DNA from: Pseudomonas syringae
GTDB taxonomy: Bacteria; Pseudomonadota; Gammaproteobacteria; Pseudomonadales; Pseudomonadaceae
Assembly: GCF_023278085.1 (NCBI RefSeq)
Contig: NZ_CP066265.1
Coordinates: 4,048,001 to 4,112,000 of the forward strand
DNA: 64,000 bases
Direction of reading: 5' to 3'
Under the pieces are notes generated by a model. That model made no database searches. It was not told the origin of the DNA and saw nothing but the letters and a program-made list of their open reading frames with translations. Below are positions 18,309-27,620 of the stretch, piece by piece. Positions within the stretch are counted from its first letter, which is position 1. Each line of letters begins with the position of its first letter. The position numbers were made by a program, and so were the translations under genes.

Positions 18309-19205
18309 ATGTCCAAGAACGTCCGAGCAGACTCACTTTCGCTGCTCCTCTTCACGTTGCGCAGCGGCAAGCTGATGGCGATCAATCTGTTGAAGGTCAG
18401 CGAGATCATTCCTTGCCCTCCTCTCACCCACTTGCCGGAATCGCATCCGCACGTCAAAGGGATTGCCACACTTCGCGGCTCTTCGCTGTCGGTCATTGAC
18501 CTCAGCCGCGCCATTGGTGAACGCCCGCTGGCCGATCCCGATGGCGGTTGCCTGATCGTCACCGATGTCAGCCGCTCCAAACAGGGCCTGCATGTGCAGG
18601 CGGTGAGCAAGATTGTGCACTGCCTGACCACCGACATTCGTCCGCCGCCCTACGGTTCCAGCAGCAAGTCGTTCATCACCGGGGTAACCCAGGTCGACGG
18701 CGTGCTGGTACAGGTGCTGGACATCGAAAAAGTGATTCACGGTATTGCCCCGGCGAAGATCTCCGTGCAATCGACAGAACTGGCCAAAGAGGATGCAGAA
18801 GTGCTGAGCAAGGCTCGCATTCTGGTCGTCGATGACAGTCAGGTTGCGCTGCAGCAGTCGATCATCACGCTGCGCAATCTTGGTATCGAATGCCATACCG
18901 CTCGCAGCGCCAAGGAAGCCATCGACGTACTGCTGGATCTGCAAGGTACGGCGAGGCAGATAAACGTGGTGGTTTCCGACATCGAGATGTCCGAAATGGA
19001 CGGTTACGCGCTGACCCGGACCCTTCGCGACACGCCGGACTTCCAGGACCTTTACATCCTGCTGCATACTTCGCTCGACAGCGCGATGAACAGCGAGAAA
19101 TCCCAGATTGCCGGGGCCGACGCTGTGCTGACCAAGTTCTCGTCACCCGAGTTGACCAAATGCCTGATCGAGGCCGCACGCACCGTCATCGCCAAGGGCC
19201 TCTAA
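18309..19205 (+). CDS. cheV: Chemotaxis coupling/response-regulator protein CheV
   Basis: A 298-residue cytoplasmic protein with an N-terminal CheW-like domain (about 1-150) and a C-terminal receiver (about 165-298). The receiver has LVVDDSQ, the phospho-acceptor aspartate in VVSDIEMSEMDGY, and the conserved lysine in VLTKFSS. It couples chemoreceptors to CheA and takes phosphate from it, possibly for adaptation or CheA tuning. It is isolated from any chemotaxis operon and separated from the GNAT gene by about 95 bp. Confidence 0.88.
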   Translation: MSKNVRADSLSLLLFTLRSGKLMAINLLKVSEIIPCPPLTHLPESHPHVKGIATLRGSSLSVIDLSRAIGERPLADPDGGCLIVTDVSRSKQGLHVQAVSKIVHCLTTDIRPPPYGSSSKSFITGVTQVDGVLVQVLDIEKVIHGIAPAKISVQSTELAKEDAEVLSKARILVVDDSQVALQQSIITLRNLGIECHTARSAKEAIDVLLDLQGTARQINVVVSDIEMSEMDGYALTRTLRDTPDFQDLYILLHTSLDSAMNSEKSQIAGADAVLTKFSSPELTKCLIEAARTVIAKGL

Positions 19206-19300
19206 CGACAGAGGCTTTGACAACACGGACTCTGCCCCAAGCGTCCGCACCCGCGTGCAAGCCGCACCCCACCGACGTATCAGCCGGACATTACTGGCTG

Positions 19301-19762
19301 ATGCGCCGGAATCTGGCCGGCTCGCTGCCACAGATCCAACGGCCGAGTGATGTAATCGTTATGCCATTCAGCCTTGACCGGGCACCTGACGTTCACCGTT
19401 TGCTGACGGCAGGCTATCTGGGCGGCGAAGGCAGCGTTCCGGATTATCGCGTCTGGCTGGCGGCGTTTGAATGCGATGCCGAATATGACCTGTCGCGGTG
19501 CTTCGTTGCTCTGCTCGACGGGGCTGTCATCGGGGTCATCATCTGCTGGACCAGCGCATTCATCAAAGACCTGGTGGTGCATCCCGATGCCCGTAACCGC
19601 GGGACAGGCTTCGCCCTGCTCCATCACCTGTTCGCTCATCTGGCCCAGCGCAACGAATCAGCAGTTGATCTGTACGTGATGGAAAACAACCTCGCGGCGC
19701 GACGTCTCTATGAAAAAGCAGGCATGTCTTACATAAAGCGCATCGCTATTCCCACGTCCTGA
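19301..19762 (+). CDS. GNAT-family N-acetyltransferase
   Basis: A 153-residue protein with the GNAT fold: IKDLVVHPDARNRGTGFALLHHL gives the acetyl-CoA-binding R/Q-x-x-G-x-G/A loop as RNRGTG, followed by the helix and by NNLAARRLYEKAGM, the usual C-terminal motif. It transfers an acetyl group from acetyl-CoA to an unknown amine. I chose the ATG at 19301; the frame is open far upstream within cheV in another frame and has no other good start in the gap. It follows cheV on the same strand. Confidence 0.75.
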   Translation: MRRNLAGSLPQIQRPSDVIVMPFSLDRAPDVHRLLTAGYLGGEGSVPDYRVWLAAFECDAEYDLSRCFVALLDGAVIGVIICWTSAFIKDLVVHPDARNRGTGFALLHHLFAHLAQRNESAVDLYVMENNLAARRLYEKAGMSYIKRIAIPTS

Positions 19763-19897
19763 AGCGGTCATTGTGATCAGCATGGCAACCACTTCCGACC
19801 GCCCACTGGCGCACTCCTTGCTTCAGGTCCCTGACAAGCCGGGTGAATGACCAAATATTGTCGCCCGTCGTGCATTTCTGATCGGGCTATCGAAACA

Positions 19898-20650
19898 ATG
19901 AATATCCAGTTTTCCTGCGTAGGTTGCGGCGGTTGCTGTACCGACCACCATGTTCCTCTGACCCTGGTTGAAGCCCGGCAGTGGGCGGCGGACGGCGGCA
20001 ATGTGATTGTCCTGACCGAGGCTTTTCTGGGTAATGGCTATGGTGTTCCGGTTGAACAACTGACCCATGCCACACGGCGCTCGACGGAAGTGAGCAGTGG
20101 CAGTACCACGGCCTACGTGGCGATAACTTTCGCGGCTTACAACGTCGGACGCTGCCGGAATCTTGGCGAGCAGAACCTTTGCCGTATCTACGAGCGACGG
20201 CCGCTGGTGTGCCGCATCTACCCGATGGAGATCAATCCGCACATTCCACTGCGTCCGGAAAACAAAGGCTGCCCGCCGGAATCCTGGGAGCAGGGTCCCG
20301 ACCTTATCGTCAGCGACCGACTGGTCGATACCGAGTTGCTAAGCCTGATAGAGCAGTCGCGACAGGCCGACCGGGACGAAATCGTGACCAAACAATTGAT
20401 CTGCCAGAAGCTGGGCATTCGCACCACAGCCCTCAAGGGCAACGGCTTTGTGGCTTATCTGCCGGACATGAACGCTTTTGCGGCGGCCATCGAGCAGGTG
20501 ACCGAAGAAGATGACGTGTGCTTCGAAAGCTCAGGCTGGGAATTACATGTCGCCGGGCAGTCGGCGTTAAGCACCTTGCGAAACGAAGGTGCACAGGTGA
20601 CCGACCGCCAGCCGGAATCCTATCTTTTCATTCCGCTACAGGCTGCCTGA
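19898..20650 (+). CDS. YkgJ-type cysteine-cluster protein
   Basis: A 250-residue protein with the YkgJ/UPF0153 zinc- or iron-chelating cysteine pattern: FSCVGCGGCCTDH at the N-terminus (residues 6-15), then GRCRNLGEQNLCRIYERRPLVCRIYPMEI about 85-115, and CPPESW after that. The motif is thought to bind a metal or Fe-S cluster; the function is unknown. I chose the ATG at 19898, directly before the cysteine motif; the frame opens at 19847. It lies about 135 bp after the GNAT gene. Confidence 0.8.
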   Translation: MNIQFSCVGCGGCCTDHHVPLTLVEARQWAADGGNVIVLTEAFLGNGYGVPVEQLTHATRRSTEVSSGSTTAYVAITFAAYNVGRCRNLGEQNLCRIYERRPLVCRIYPMEINPHIPLRPENKGCPPESWEQGPDLIVSDRLVDTELLSLIEQSRQADRDEIVTKQLICQKLGIRTTALKGNGFVAYLPDMNAFAAAIEQVTEEDDVCFESSGWELHVAGQSALSTLRNEGAQVTDRQPESYLFIPLQAA

Positions 20651-20668
20651 ACAACAGGACGCACGCTG

Positions 20669-20893
20669 TCAGCGCTTGCCCATCGATCTGCGGGTGCCGG
20701 CCGGTGCGACGCCAGGCGTCTTGTGATGGCCGTGCTTGTTGGCTTTCTGATACCAGGCCTGATCCTTCTTCGCCTGGGCGAACTCTGCAGGCTTGAACGG
20801 GAAGCTGAACGGCGCGACGGCGCCCTTCTTGTCGGAATCGGCTGCAGCCTCGGTTGCGGCGTCTTGAACAGGAGGTTGTTCAGGAGTGGTCAT
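20669..20893 (-). CDS. Small conserved-type hypothetical protein
   Basis: A 74-residue, Ala/Pro-rich then basic protein: acidic start MTTPEQPPVQDAA, then FSFPFKPAEFAQAKKDQAWYQK and a basic tail TPGVAPAGTRRSMGKR. I recall nothing about its function. It has no signal peptide or membrane segment. The start is the ATG at 20893; the frame stays open to 20953. It converges with the YkgJ-type gene and lies downstream of the fimbrial operon on the same strand. Confidence 0.6.
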   Translation of the reverse strand: MTTPEQPPVQDAATEAAADSDKKGAVAPFSFPFKPAEFAQAKKDQAWYQKANKHGHHKTPGVAPAGTRRSMGKR

Positions 20894-20986
20894 GGTGTCA
20901 CCAGAAAGTCGAAATGGCCGGGCAGACGCCCGCGGTCGCGCAGCATACCTCAATCACCGGGCAACTGCCCAAGCCTCCTGTCGCCG

Positions 20987-21985
20987 TCATTTGTAGAACA
21001 GATCGACCATGATCTCGGCTTCGAAGGGCCCCGACTTCGGCCGGGGGGTGTTCCAGACCAGTTCGGCGCTGAAGTCAGCCTGCGCTGCATGCGCTTCCCC
21101 CAGCAGGTCGGCCAGATGGAACGGTTGGTTGTACTGCAACGGATTGCCGCTGACTGCGCTGATAATGCGGATGCCCACCGAGTCGTTGTTCGAAGGAACC
21201 AGCAGCTCGCCGGATACGCTGCCTGTCACCGGCCGGAAACGGGCATCGATGCTGAATGGCGAGTCACAGCTGCGGCTGGTCGACAGCGAAAACAGCTGTG
21301 TGGCGAGCGTCTTGCCGACCCCAATCTGCTGAATGCCCACGTCGCCAAAATCAACGGTTTCAGGGATCACTTGCAGCTGCGCATCGCAAGCGACGAAACG
21401 CAGTCCGCTCAGGTTGTTAATGACATAACTCAGGCTACGACCCGGCAACCGGTCCGACCCTGTCGAGCCGCCCAGTTGAAAGAACCGGTAATCGGTCAGA
21501 TGACTCGCCACACCAGAGGGTGGCGTAGCACCGGACTTCTGGATGAACACGGAAAACCCCAGATTGAAGCGTACCTTCGGACACGCGCCAAGGCTGGCTT
21601 CGCTTTCTCGACATGCCGGTAAAAAGTGACCGGTGCTGATTCGCCCGCTGCTTTGCAGGTGATCGCTTGCGTCGAGCGTCAGCCCGGCGCGGATGCCCTG
21701 ACCGATCACTTGATTGTCGGGATTCAGGTAAAGGAACACCTCCTCCTCGCCCGACTGCAGGCTATCCCCGGCACATTCCACCTGAATGTTCAGCGGCTCG
21801 GAACGCCACACCACCTCGCCGTCCGGAAGCGAGGCCGGGATCGCTACCGTGCTGCTCAGGCTGTCGTGGACCTCGGTTGCGCCTGAGCTCTGACTGGTGC
21901 ACACCAACGCAAAGCCGGACGTCGGAACAAGCATCAGTGGCAATAAAAAAGCGTGCAGCCAGCGACTGGCAAATACAGGGTTCAT
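20987..21985 (-). CDS. Fimbrial tip/adhesin subunit
   Basis: A 332-residue exported protein with a signal peptide (about 1-26, ending SGFA). It has two-domain architecture typical of two-domain chaperone-usher tip subunits: an N-terminal region with CTSQSSG and CAGDSLQSGEEEVFLYL, and a C-terminal pilin domain from about residue 210 (CDAQLQVIPETVDFGDV; SRSCDSPFSIDARFRPV) ending VDLFYK, a fimbrial C-terminal strand. It is the last gene of the cluster, 1 bp after the second chaperone. The binding target is unknown. Confidence 0.75.
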   Translation of the reverse strand: MNPVFASRWLHAFLLPLMLVPTSGFALVCTSQSSGATEVHDSLSSTVAIPASLPDGEVVWRSEPLNIQVECAGDSLQSGEEEVFLYLNPDNQVIGQGIRAGLTLDASDHLQSSGRISTGHFLPACRESEASLGACPKVRFNLGFSVFIQKSGATPPSGVASHLTDYRFFQLGGSTGSDRLPGRSLSYVINNLSGLRFVACDAQLQVIPETVDFGDVGIQQIGVGKTLATQLFSLSTSRSCDSPFSIDARFRPVTGSVSGELLVPSNNDSVGIRIISAVSGNPLQYNQPFHLADLLGEAHAAQADFSAELVWNTPRPKSGPFEAEIMVDLFYK

Positions 21986-21986
21986 A

Positions 21987-22769
21987 TCAACAGTTGTCCT
22001 GAAAAGAGTTGTTCTCCAGCAGATGGCCCTTAACGACCGCCTGCCCGTTCAATCGCACGCAATAGCCCCGCCGTGCGCCATAGTCGGTCAGTGCGTTGTA
22101 CGAAAGCCGATGCTGCGTGAACCGTGAAATCTGCCCGGCTAGCACCCACTCGAATTCATCACCCGGTGCCAACAACCGGTCATTTTCAAGCTGAATGCCA
22201 TCCAGACGCACGGCGTCCAGCGAGGTGTAATAAGGTGTGGGGTTGCTGATTTTCAGTACCACGCGCTTCGAGTCGCCATGGACCAGCTGCCACAGCAACT
22301 GCCCGGCAGCTTCAGCCGGATCGCCGTCGAGCCCTGAGGGCCGATAAAACACATTGATGCGCTGGCGCACGGCGATATTCAGCTGCCGATGGCCGTCCTG
22401 GCGGCGAGGCACTTCCAGCACGTAAAGATGCAGCAATGACTCGCGTGCCTGCGGCATGCCGGCGCCTTGATAAAGAATGCGTAGCGTCTGCCTGCCATTG
22501 ACTGCAAGACGTGACAACGGCGGCGTCGTTACAAACGGTAGCGATCTGCGTTGATCAGGGCTCGTACCGCCGCTATCGTGCGGATCGCTGAGCCAGGCCT
22601 GGAACAGCGTCTCAGTCTTGCCCAGGTTACGCACCTCAATGCTGACTTCGCGGTACTGGCCGTCGAAGATCAACCGCGTCCCGGTCAGCGCAATGGCCCC
22701 ATTCACGGTCGCACTGCCAGTAAAAAGCAGCGACAGCATCGTCACGCGCCAGCCAGTGAAGCGCCTCAT
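21987..22769 (-). CDS. Periplasmic fimbrial chaperone (second copy)
   Basis: A 260-residue PapD-like chaperone with a signal peptide ending near VNGA. It has two immunoglobulin-like domains: IALTGTRLIFDGQYREVSIEVRN at the start, FVTTPPLSRLAVNGRQTLRILYQG (subunit-binding edge strand and conserved Arg) and VFYRPSGLDG before the second domain. It probably serves the tip subunit encoded immediately downstream. It overlaps the usher stop by 4 bp (ATGA). Confidence 0.88.
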   Translation of the reverse strand: MRRFTGWRVTMLSLLFTGSATVNGAIALTGTRLIFDGQYREVSIEVRNLGKTETLFQAWLSDPHDSGGTSPDQRRSLPFVTTPPLSRLAVNGRQTLRILYQGAGMPQARESLLHLYVLEVPRRQDGHRQLNIAVRQRINVFYRPSGLDGDPAEAAGQLLWQLVHGDSKRVVLKISNPTPYYTSLDAVRLDGIQLENDRLLAPGDEFEWVLAGQISRFTQHRLSYNALTDYGARRGYCVRLNGQAVVKGHLLENNSFQDNC

Positions 22770-25312
22770 TGGCAGACCACCCGCATACGCTCATAAGCCC
22801 GGGCCGGGTCTCTGGGTGGCAGCGAGTAGGCGGCCTGGCAATGCTGGTCGGCCCAGCGCACATGCAAATGGCCGGTGTCCCGCTCACTGAGCACCAGTGC
22901 CTGACTGGTCGGGTCAACCACCGCCAGCGCCCTGCCCTGCTCGTCTTCGACACTGGCACCCAGCGGCACTCGGCTGCCATCACCCCGTACCAGTTCGAAC
23001 TGCACACGCCTGCCTACCGAGGCCTTGAAACGTACCACCGGCACAGCGCCACGGCGCGGCACGACCTGAGTGATGGCGTTGCCGAGATCGACATCGGCAC
23101 CCAGTTGTCGGGTGTCCAGGCTCACCCAGTTGGTGCGATAGGCTTGCACGTAGGGCAGAACCGCGTAGCCGTTGTTTGCGGTCTCGACATTGCTGAAAGA
23201 CCTCAATCGGGCACCGCTGACCTCCGGAACCTGAACCAGCGCGAACGTTTCACCCAGCGTCTGCCCAAAATTCACACCGCCGGCATGGGCCACCAACGAT
23301 CCCGACGCTGCCAGGGTGAACGCGTCGTAATCCTGGCCCTGACTGAAGCCTGCTTCGAAACGGCCGAACCCGGTGGTGGTGTTGATCTTGCCTGCACCAA
23401 AGCTCCCCGAGCTGCTGTCGTGACCTGCCTGCAGGGAGTAAAACGTGTTGCGCTCGCCCAGCACCTGGCCGTTGAGCCCGGCCTGAGCGTTGTACTGGCC
23501 CGAGCTGTCGCGTACCGCATTGAACGACAGGCGCGAAGAGGCAGAGCTGGCGCCCAGTGGCACGGTCACGCTCAAGGCAATCCGGTTGTCGGTACTCGCT
23601 TCGCCGCTTCTTCCGAAATCCTCGTTGCGCTCGATGGACAGGCTGTAATTCAACGTACGCCAGGCCGCGTTCCATGATAGGTAAAGCTGGCGGGTTTTGC
23701 CTGGCAGGTTCCAGTAGCGCTGTTCGGAAGTCGTCAGGCTAAGCGAGGCCGCATAGACCGGCACTGTCTGGGTGACACTGAGCTCCAGTCGATCCCGCGC
23801 CCGGCCGATGCTGCGCATACCGCTCTGCGGATGTGTCTCGCTGACGTGCTGGTCAAGGGTGCGATAGTCCTCGGTCGAATATCGATAGCCCGCCACTGCG
23901 AGGGTGGTATTGGTCACGTCCAGCGTATTGGCATAACGCAGCCGCAGACTCTGCCCGCCGCGTGATGACTGATTATCCGCTCGGCTCACGGATCGGGTGA
24001 TGTCCAGAGACACCGCCCCCACTCCCGTATTGAGTCCGGCGCCCGCGTTCGCCGCCTGATAACCCTCGGCGAGTTGCAGGCCACCGAAACCGGTGAGCCG
24101 TTCGGAGAGTCCGTAGATCAGCGCCACACTGCCGAAACCCGGCGACGCCTGAGGCCCGTCGTTGGTGTCGACCTGCCCTGCCGCCAGGCTGTAACGCAAT
24201 GACCCGGCAGGCACCATGATCGGCAGCGACGCATAGGCCTGAGTGAAGGACCGCACACGTCCGTCCGCTTCGATGACGGTGACGGACAGGTCACCATTGG
24301 AGCCGCTGGGGTAGATATCAGTGATTTCAAAAGGTCCGGGCGACACGCTGCCGCTGTACAGCAGGAAACCGTTCTGCCGGACTTCCACTGTGGCATTGGT
24401 CTCGGCAATCCCGCGAATCACTGGCGCATAGGTGCGCTCACTGTCAGACAGCATGCCCTCGTCAGACACCAGCGCAGCGCCCTGAAAACGTACACTGTCG
24501 AACACCTGCGCGTCGGTGAACGTCTCGCCGACCGTGAGCTGGCTTTTGAGCAGCGTGATGTCGCGCTGCGCGAACGTGCGATTGCTGCGATAGCGCCAGG
24601 GCTGATCATTGCCCTGAACCAATGACGATTCGTTGCGCAAACGCCAGGCCCCGATATTCAGCCCGTTACGCAGCCCGACATAATACTGGTCGGTTTCGAC
24701 GCCGTTGTTGCGACGCCTGCTGCCGTTGAAGGTGTAATTGATAAAACCCGCTGTTTCGCCCTGATCCCACAATTCCGGGGCTACATAACCCCGGTTACCG
24801 CGCACCATGACGGCCTGCGGAATGCTGATGCTGAGTCGCAGTGCGGCAGGCTGATAATCGACCCGGGCAAACTCGACACGTGCAGGCAGATCGAAGCATG
24901 CCTCACCGGGTTCGGTATCCGCAGGCAAGCGGTTGAGGTCCAGGCCGAAGCCTTTCAACATGTCCAGTGACAGACAAGGTTCGATCAGACCCGACAGCGG
25001 GTTTTTCGAGAACGTGACATCGCGCCTGCCGCTCAGCGTGCGATTGACGTAGATATCCACCCGGTAAGTGCCAGGCAACACACTGTTACTGCGCAGAAAC
25101 TCCTGAAGATCAGGTGGCTGGTCACTGCCCTGGATAAACGCCGTATTGAACCTGACCGGTACGCTGCCATCGGCAACACCTGACTGGGCAGCCCAGGCGC
25201 TGAACGAAACGGACAGCGTCAGCGCAAAACCGATGCACGGCGAATAGCGTCGGGGACAAGCGAGCGCCAGGTGTGCGACGACACCCCTGCTGTATTTTTT
25301 ATGCCATTCCAT
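22766..25312 (-). CDS. Outer-membrane fimbrial usher
   Basis: An 848-residue FimD/PapC-type usher. After a signal peptide (ending SAWAAQ, about residue 43), the N-terminal domain has VRFNTAFIQGSD, PDLQEFLRSNSVLPGTYRVDIYVN and the PLSGLIEPCLSLDMLKGFGLDL segment. The barrel has typical PSGSNGDLSVTVIEADGR and GSLRYSLAAGQ (plug and neighbouring strands), and the C-terminal domains include GAVPVVRFKASVGRRV and a disulfide pair. It secretes and polymerises subunits at the outer membrane. It lies between the two chaperone genes. Confidence 0.92.
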   Translation of the reverse strand: MEWHKKYSRGVVAHLALACPRRYSPCIGFALTLSVSFSAWAAQSGVADGSVPVRFNTAFIQGSDQPPDLQEFLRSNSVLPGTYRVDIYVNRTLSGRRDVTFSKNPLSGLIEPCLSLDMLKGFGLDLNRLPADTEPGEACFDLPARVEFARVDYQPAALRLSISIPQAVMVRGNRGYVAPELWDQGETAGFINYTFNGSRRRNNGVETDQYYVGLRNGLNIGAWRLRNESSLVQGNDQPWRYRSNRTFAQRDITLLKSQLTVGETFTDAQVFDSVRFQGAALVSDEGMLSDSERTYAPVIRGIAETNATVEVRQNGFLLYSGSVSPGPFEITDIYPSGSNGDLSVTVIEADGRVRSFTQAYASLPIMVPAGSLRYSLAAGQVDTNDGPQASPGFGSVALIYGLSERLTGFGGLQLAEGYQAANAGAGLNTGVGAVSLDITRSVSRADNQSSRGGQSLRLRYANTLDVTNTTLAVAGYRYSTEDYRTLDQHVSETHPQSGMRSIGRARDRLELSVTQTVPVYAASLSLTTSEQRYWNLPGKTRQLYLSWNAAWRTLNYSLSIERNEDFGRSGEASTDNRIALSVTVPLGASSASSRLSFNAVRDSSGQYNAQAGLNGQVLGERNTFYSLQAGHDSSSGSFGAGKINTTTGFGRFEAGFSQGQDYDAFTLAASGSLVAHAGGVNFGQTLGETFALVQVPEVSGARLRSFSNVETANNGYAVLPYVQAYRTNWVSLDTRQLGADVDLGNAITQVVPRRGAVPVVRFKASVGRRVQFELVRGDGSRVPLGASVEDEQGRALAVVDPTSQALVLSERDTGHLHVRWADQHCQAAYSLPPRDPARAYERMRVVCQ

Positions 25313-25414
25313 TAGCTGACTTCACTCTACTTCGGCTATCTCTCGCGCAGCGCAGTCCTTTACGCATACGCAGATCCAGCGGGACGACAGGTTGTCGGGC
25401 CCGAACGTTTTAAT

Positions 25415-25441
25415 ATTGAAAGCGGCTACCGATGTTTCAAT
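25415..25441. repeat. Inverted repeat between first chaperone and usher
   Basis: ATTGAAA (25415-25421) and TTTCAAT (25435-25441) flank a 13-nt loop right after the first chaperone's stop codon, in a 129-bp gap. It may be a partial terminator or mRNA-stabilising hairpin that sets pilin and usher levels apart. Confidence 0.4.
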
Positions 25442-26194
25442 TCATCGGGGAACGGCCTTGCTGGCATAACCTGGTTGTTTGTCAGTAAGTGTTGTTTGAT
25501 ACAGCACTTGCCCACCGTAATCATTGATACTGATAAAACTCAGCGTCAGTGGCGCGGCACTGGCCTTGTTAACTAACGGAATACGCAGGGTTTGCGTCGG
25601 TGCCAGCATCTGACTCTCGACACTGGCCAGTTCAAGGTCGTGCTGACGTATCGAAATCCTGAGCATGGACACGTGATAAGGCCCTGAATTATCGACCTGT
25701 AAAATATCGTGATCCTGTAGTTGCCAGCGCAACTTTTCGGGTGCCTCAAGTGGGTCGCCCGATAATTCATTTGGCCGGAAGAACACTTTGATGCGCTGAC
25801 GTATCGCGATCTGCAGTGTATTTTCTGCGGCGGTTTGAGGTATTTCCTGAACGTTAAGCCACAGTACCGATTCACGGTCTTCAGGCATGCCTGTGCCGGA
25901 ATGAATGATGCGCAACAATTGCTTGCCGCCCCCGGCCATCCGCGCCAGCGAAGGCGTCACGATAAACGGCAGATTCTTTGCTGCCTCTTCGGGACTGGCA
26001 GAGGACGCCGGAGGCTCCAGCCAGGACTGCAGGAGTATTTCCCGTGCGCCACTGTTGTGGACGCCCAGGCTGGCTTCCTTTTCGTTGCCCTGGTAGATGA
26101 CCCGTGTTGTATTCAACACGATGCCCGCTTGAGCACTGGCCGTGCAGCACAGCACAGCGATTAACGCTGCGCAGCGAAAAAAGTCAGGAAACAT
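25442..26194 (-). CDS. Periplasmic fimbrial chaperone (first copy)
   Basis: A 250-residue PapD-like chaperone. The signal peptide ends ASAQA near residue 23. Mature motifs are GIVLNTTRVIYQGNEKEASLGVHN, LPFIVTPSLARMAGGGKQLLRII and IKVFFRPNEL. It probably folds and protects the pilins encoded upstream. The start at MFPDFFRC (26194) gives a proper signal peptide; the open frame extends to 26257. Parts of this gene are less GC-rich than the usher. It begins 65 bp after the major pilin gene. Confidence 0.88.
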   Translation of the reverse strand: MFPDFFRCAALIAVLCCTASAQAGIVLNTTRVIYQGNEKEASLGVHNSGAREILLQSWLEPPASSASPEEAAKNLPFIVTPSLARMAGGGKQLLRIIHSGTGMPEDRESVLWLNVQEIPQTAAENTLQIAIRQRIKVFFRPNELSGDPLEAPEKLRWQLQDHDILQVDNSGPYHVSMLRISIRQHDLELASVESQMLAPTQTLRIPLVNKASAAPLTLSFISINDYGGQVLYQTTLTDKQPGYASKAVPR

Positions 26195-26259
26195 ACTGGC
26201 GGACGCCTTGAATTCAATAGGTGACAGGGCAAGCCACAGGCCCGCCCTGTCCGGCACTG

Positions 26260-26838
26260 TTACTCGTAATCCATCACAAATGGCAGGAAGCCGTCGGCGT
26301 TACCGGGGTTGGCAGGCGTTCCGTTAAGAACGTACACCGCAGCAAAGTTGATTTCCGCAGTGGCACCACCAGCGCCTTCCTTGACGAGTGCGGTGTCGAT
26401 GGTCTCTGTTCCACTGAGATCCATCAGCGCGTTCGACGGGTCCAGCAGGCCGATACCCACGCCGTCGGCGGCACCGGTCGTGCGCAGGAGTTTGGCGTCG
26501 TTATTGTCCAGGCCGCTGCCATTACGGGCAGTCAGGCGCATCTTGACCGTATTGTATTGCTCAGCGCCTGCGCTGCAGTTGACCAGCAACTGGATAGGCG
26601 TTGCTGTTTCAAAACGGCTTTCGCTGGAAATACCGATATCGGAAAACGACACGTTCCCCAGATCAACGTTGATTTCGCCCGGGTTGGTTCCGGCACTGAC
26701 GCCCGAACCCGGCCCTACATCGCAAGAGATATTGGTCAGCGTCCCGTTAAAGACCAGCTTACCGTTGTTTGCCGCAGTGGCCGTAGTTGCCATGCCCATT
26801 ACGCCCAGCACTGCCAATGTAAGAGAAATCTTTTTCAT
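26260..26838 (-). CDS. Major fimbrial subunit (pilin)
   Basis: A 192-residue exported pilin with a signal peptide ending ATTATA. The mature protein has GKLVFNGTLTNISCDVGPGS, VDLGNVSFSDIG and the second disulfide cysteine in QLLVNCSAG, and ends FVMDYE, a donor-strand-acceptor C-terminal strand. The cysteine spacing and size fit a CupA1/CupB1-like pilin. I chose MKKISLT at 26838; the frame stays open 91 codons upstream without coding character. A 24-bp element at 26967-26990 upstream is repeated before the other pilin gene. Confidence 0.88.
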   Translation of the reverse strand: MKKISLTLAVLGVMGMATTATAANNGKLVFNGTLTNISCDVGPGSGVSAGTNPGEINVDLGNVSFSDIGISSESRFETATPIQLLVNCSAGAEQYNTVKMRLTARNGSGLDNNDAKLLRTTGAADGVGIGLLDPSNALMDLSGTETIDTALVKEGAGGATAEINFAAVYVLNGTPANPGNADGFLPFVMDYE

Positions 26839-27169
26839 GCCTGTTACCTTCCCTGTTATTTCGTGTGTGCCCGCTATCGGACGACGAGCACTATAGAGCC
26901 GCCGCCCTTCAAGCGCTGTCAGGCCAGTAACTTTGGCGCCGCCGATAACACGACATAACGCGCAGGAGGGATCTGTAGGAATAACCATGAACACAGGGCA
27001 GGCAACAAAGGCAGCGCGTGGTGGGTGATAACCCAGTACAAAGATCAGCCAAATGTCTGAATCTTTCAATAATGCATTGGCAACGGTTTTGATAGCCGGC
27101 GTGTCGGACAATCAACTGCCACGTTTTAATACGTGACAGTTTCCGGAAGAAAAACTGACAGAAGAGTTA
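26839..27169. promoter_or_regulatory. Long gap between the two pilin genes
   Basis: This 331-bp stretch separates genes otherwise arranged like one operon, so the major pilin probably has its own promoter here. It contains the upstream element at 26967-26990, a small palindrome CACGT-N6-ACGTG at 27120-27135 and AAAACTGACAG at 27151-27161, which also recurs at 27743-27753 on the other side of the minor pilin gene. I see no ORF with coding character. Confidence 0.5.
26967..26990. promoter_or_regulatory. Shared 24-bp element upstream of major pilin
   Basis: It contains AGGGA followed after two bases by TGTAGGAATAACC and a TGA. The site at 27621-27644 matches at 20 of 24 positions. Read in the gene's direction, the core is ATTCCTACA. 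It lies 129 bp before the pilin start codon. The core resembles half of an enterobacterial RcsB box, but that is only a resemblance. Confidence 0.55.
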
Positions 27170-27550
27170 TTACTGATAGCTCAGGGTGACCAGCGCAGCA
27201 CTGGCCTGGTGTGAGTCGCCATCAATTCGCGCCGTGACGGGCAACACCTGATAGGTCGTGGCGAAGGGCACGACTTGACTACCACATACGTTATGCTCGG
27301 TACTCACCTGCAGGTTGATACCGGGGGCAACTTCCAGACGACGGGATTGGCCACTTGCTGAATGGCCGGTGAACCCGGTGACCGCGCAACTGCTATTGAC
27401 AATGCTGCCGTGCAGGCTGAACCCACCGTCTTTTGCCAGGACAATTTGCGGGGCAATCAGTAACGAAACCATCAGTGCAGCGACCTTCACTCCTCGATGA
27501 ATGGACAGGGCATTCAGAACTCCTTTGCAGCGTGATATTCCGTTTCTCAT
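27170..27550 (-). CDS. Minor fimbrial subunit (small pilin-like protein)
   Basis: A 126-residue exported protein. The signal peptide is long and ends SLLIAPQIVLA. The mature part (about 85 residues) looks like a short pilin: GGFSLHGSIVNSSCAVTGF and a second cysteine in EHNVCGSQVVPF, ending in SAALVTLSYQ, the alternating hydrophobic end strand of subunits. It is much shorter than the major pilin, so it may be an adaptor, terminator or capping subunit. It is the first gene of the cluster. The start could be the ATG at 27550 or one at 27562. Confidence 0.7.
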   Translation of the reverse strand: MRNGISRCKGVLNALSIHRGVKVAALMVSLLIAPQIVLAKDGGFSLHGSIVNSSCAVTGFTGHSASGQSRRLEVAPGINLQVSTEHNVCGSQVVPFATTYQVLPVTARIDGDSHQASAALVTLSYQ

Positions 27551-27620
27551 TGCACTCTCCACTCATGGATTCAGTTATTGACTTGACTTGCCGACATAAC
27601 GGTTTGTCAGAAGCCGACGA

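Noticed and set aside
26839-27111. N-terminal extension of the major pilin
   Set aside because: The upstream 91 codons have no coding character, and the chosen start gives an ideal signal peptide.
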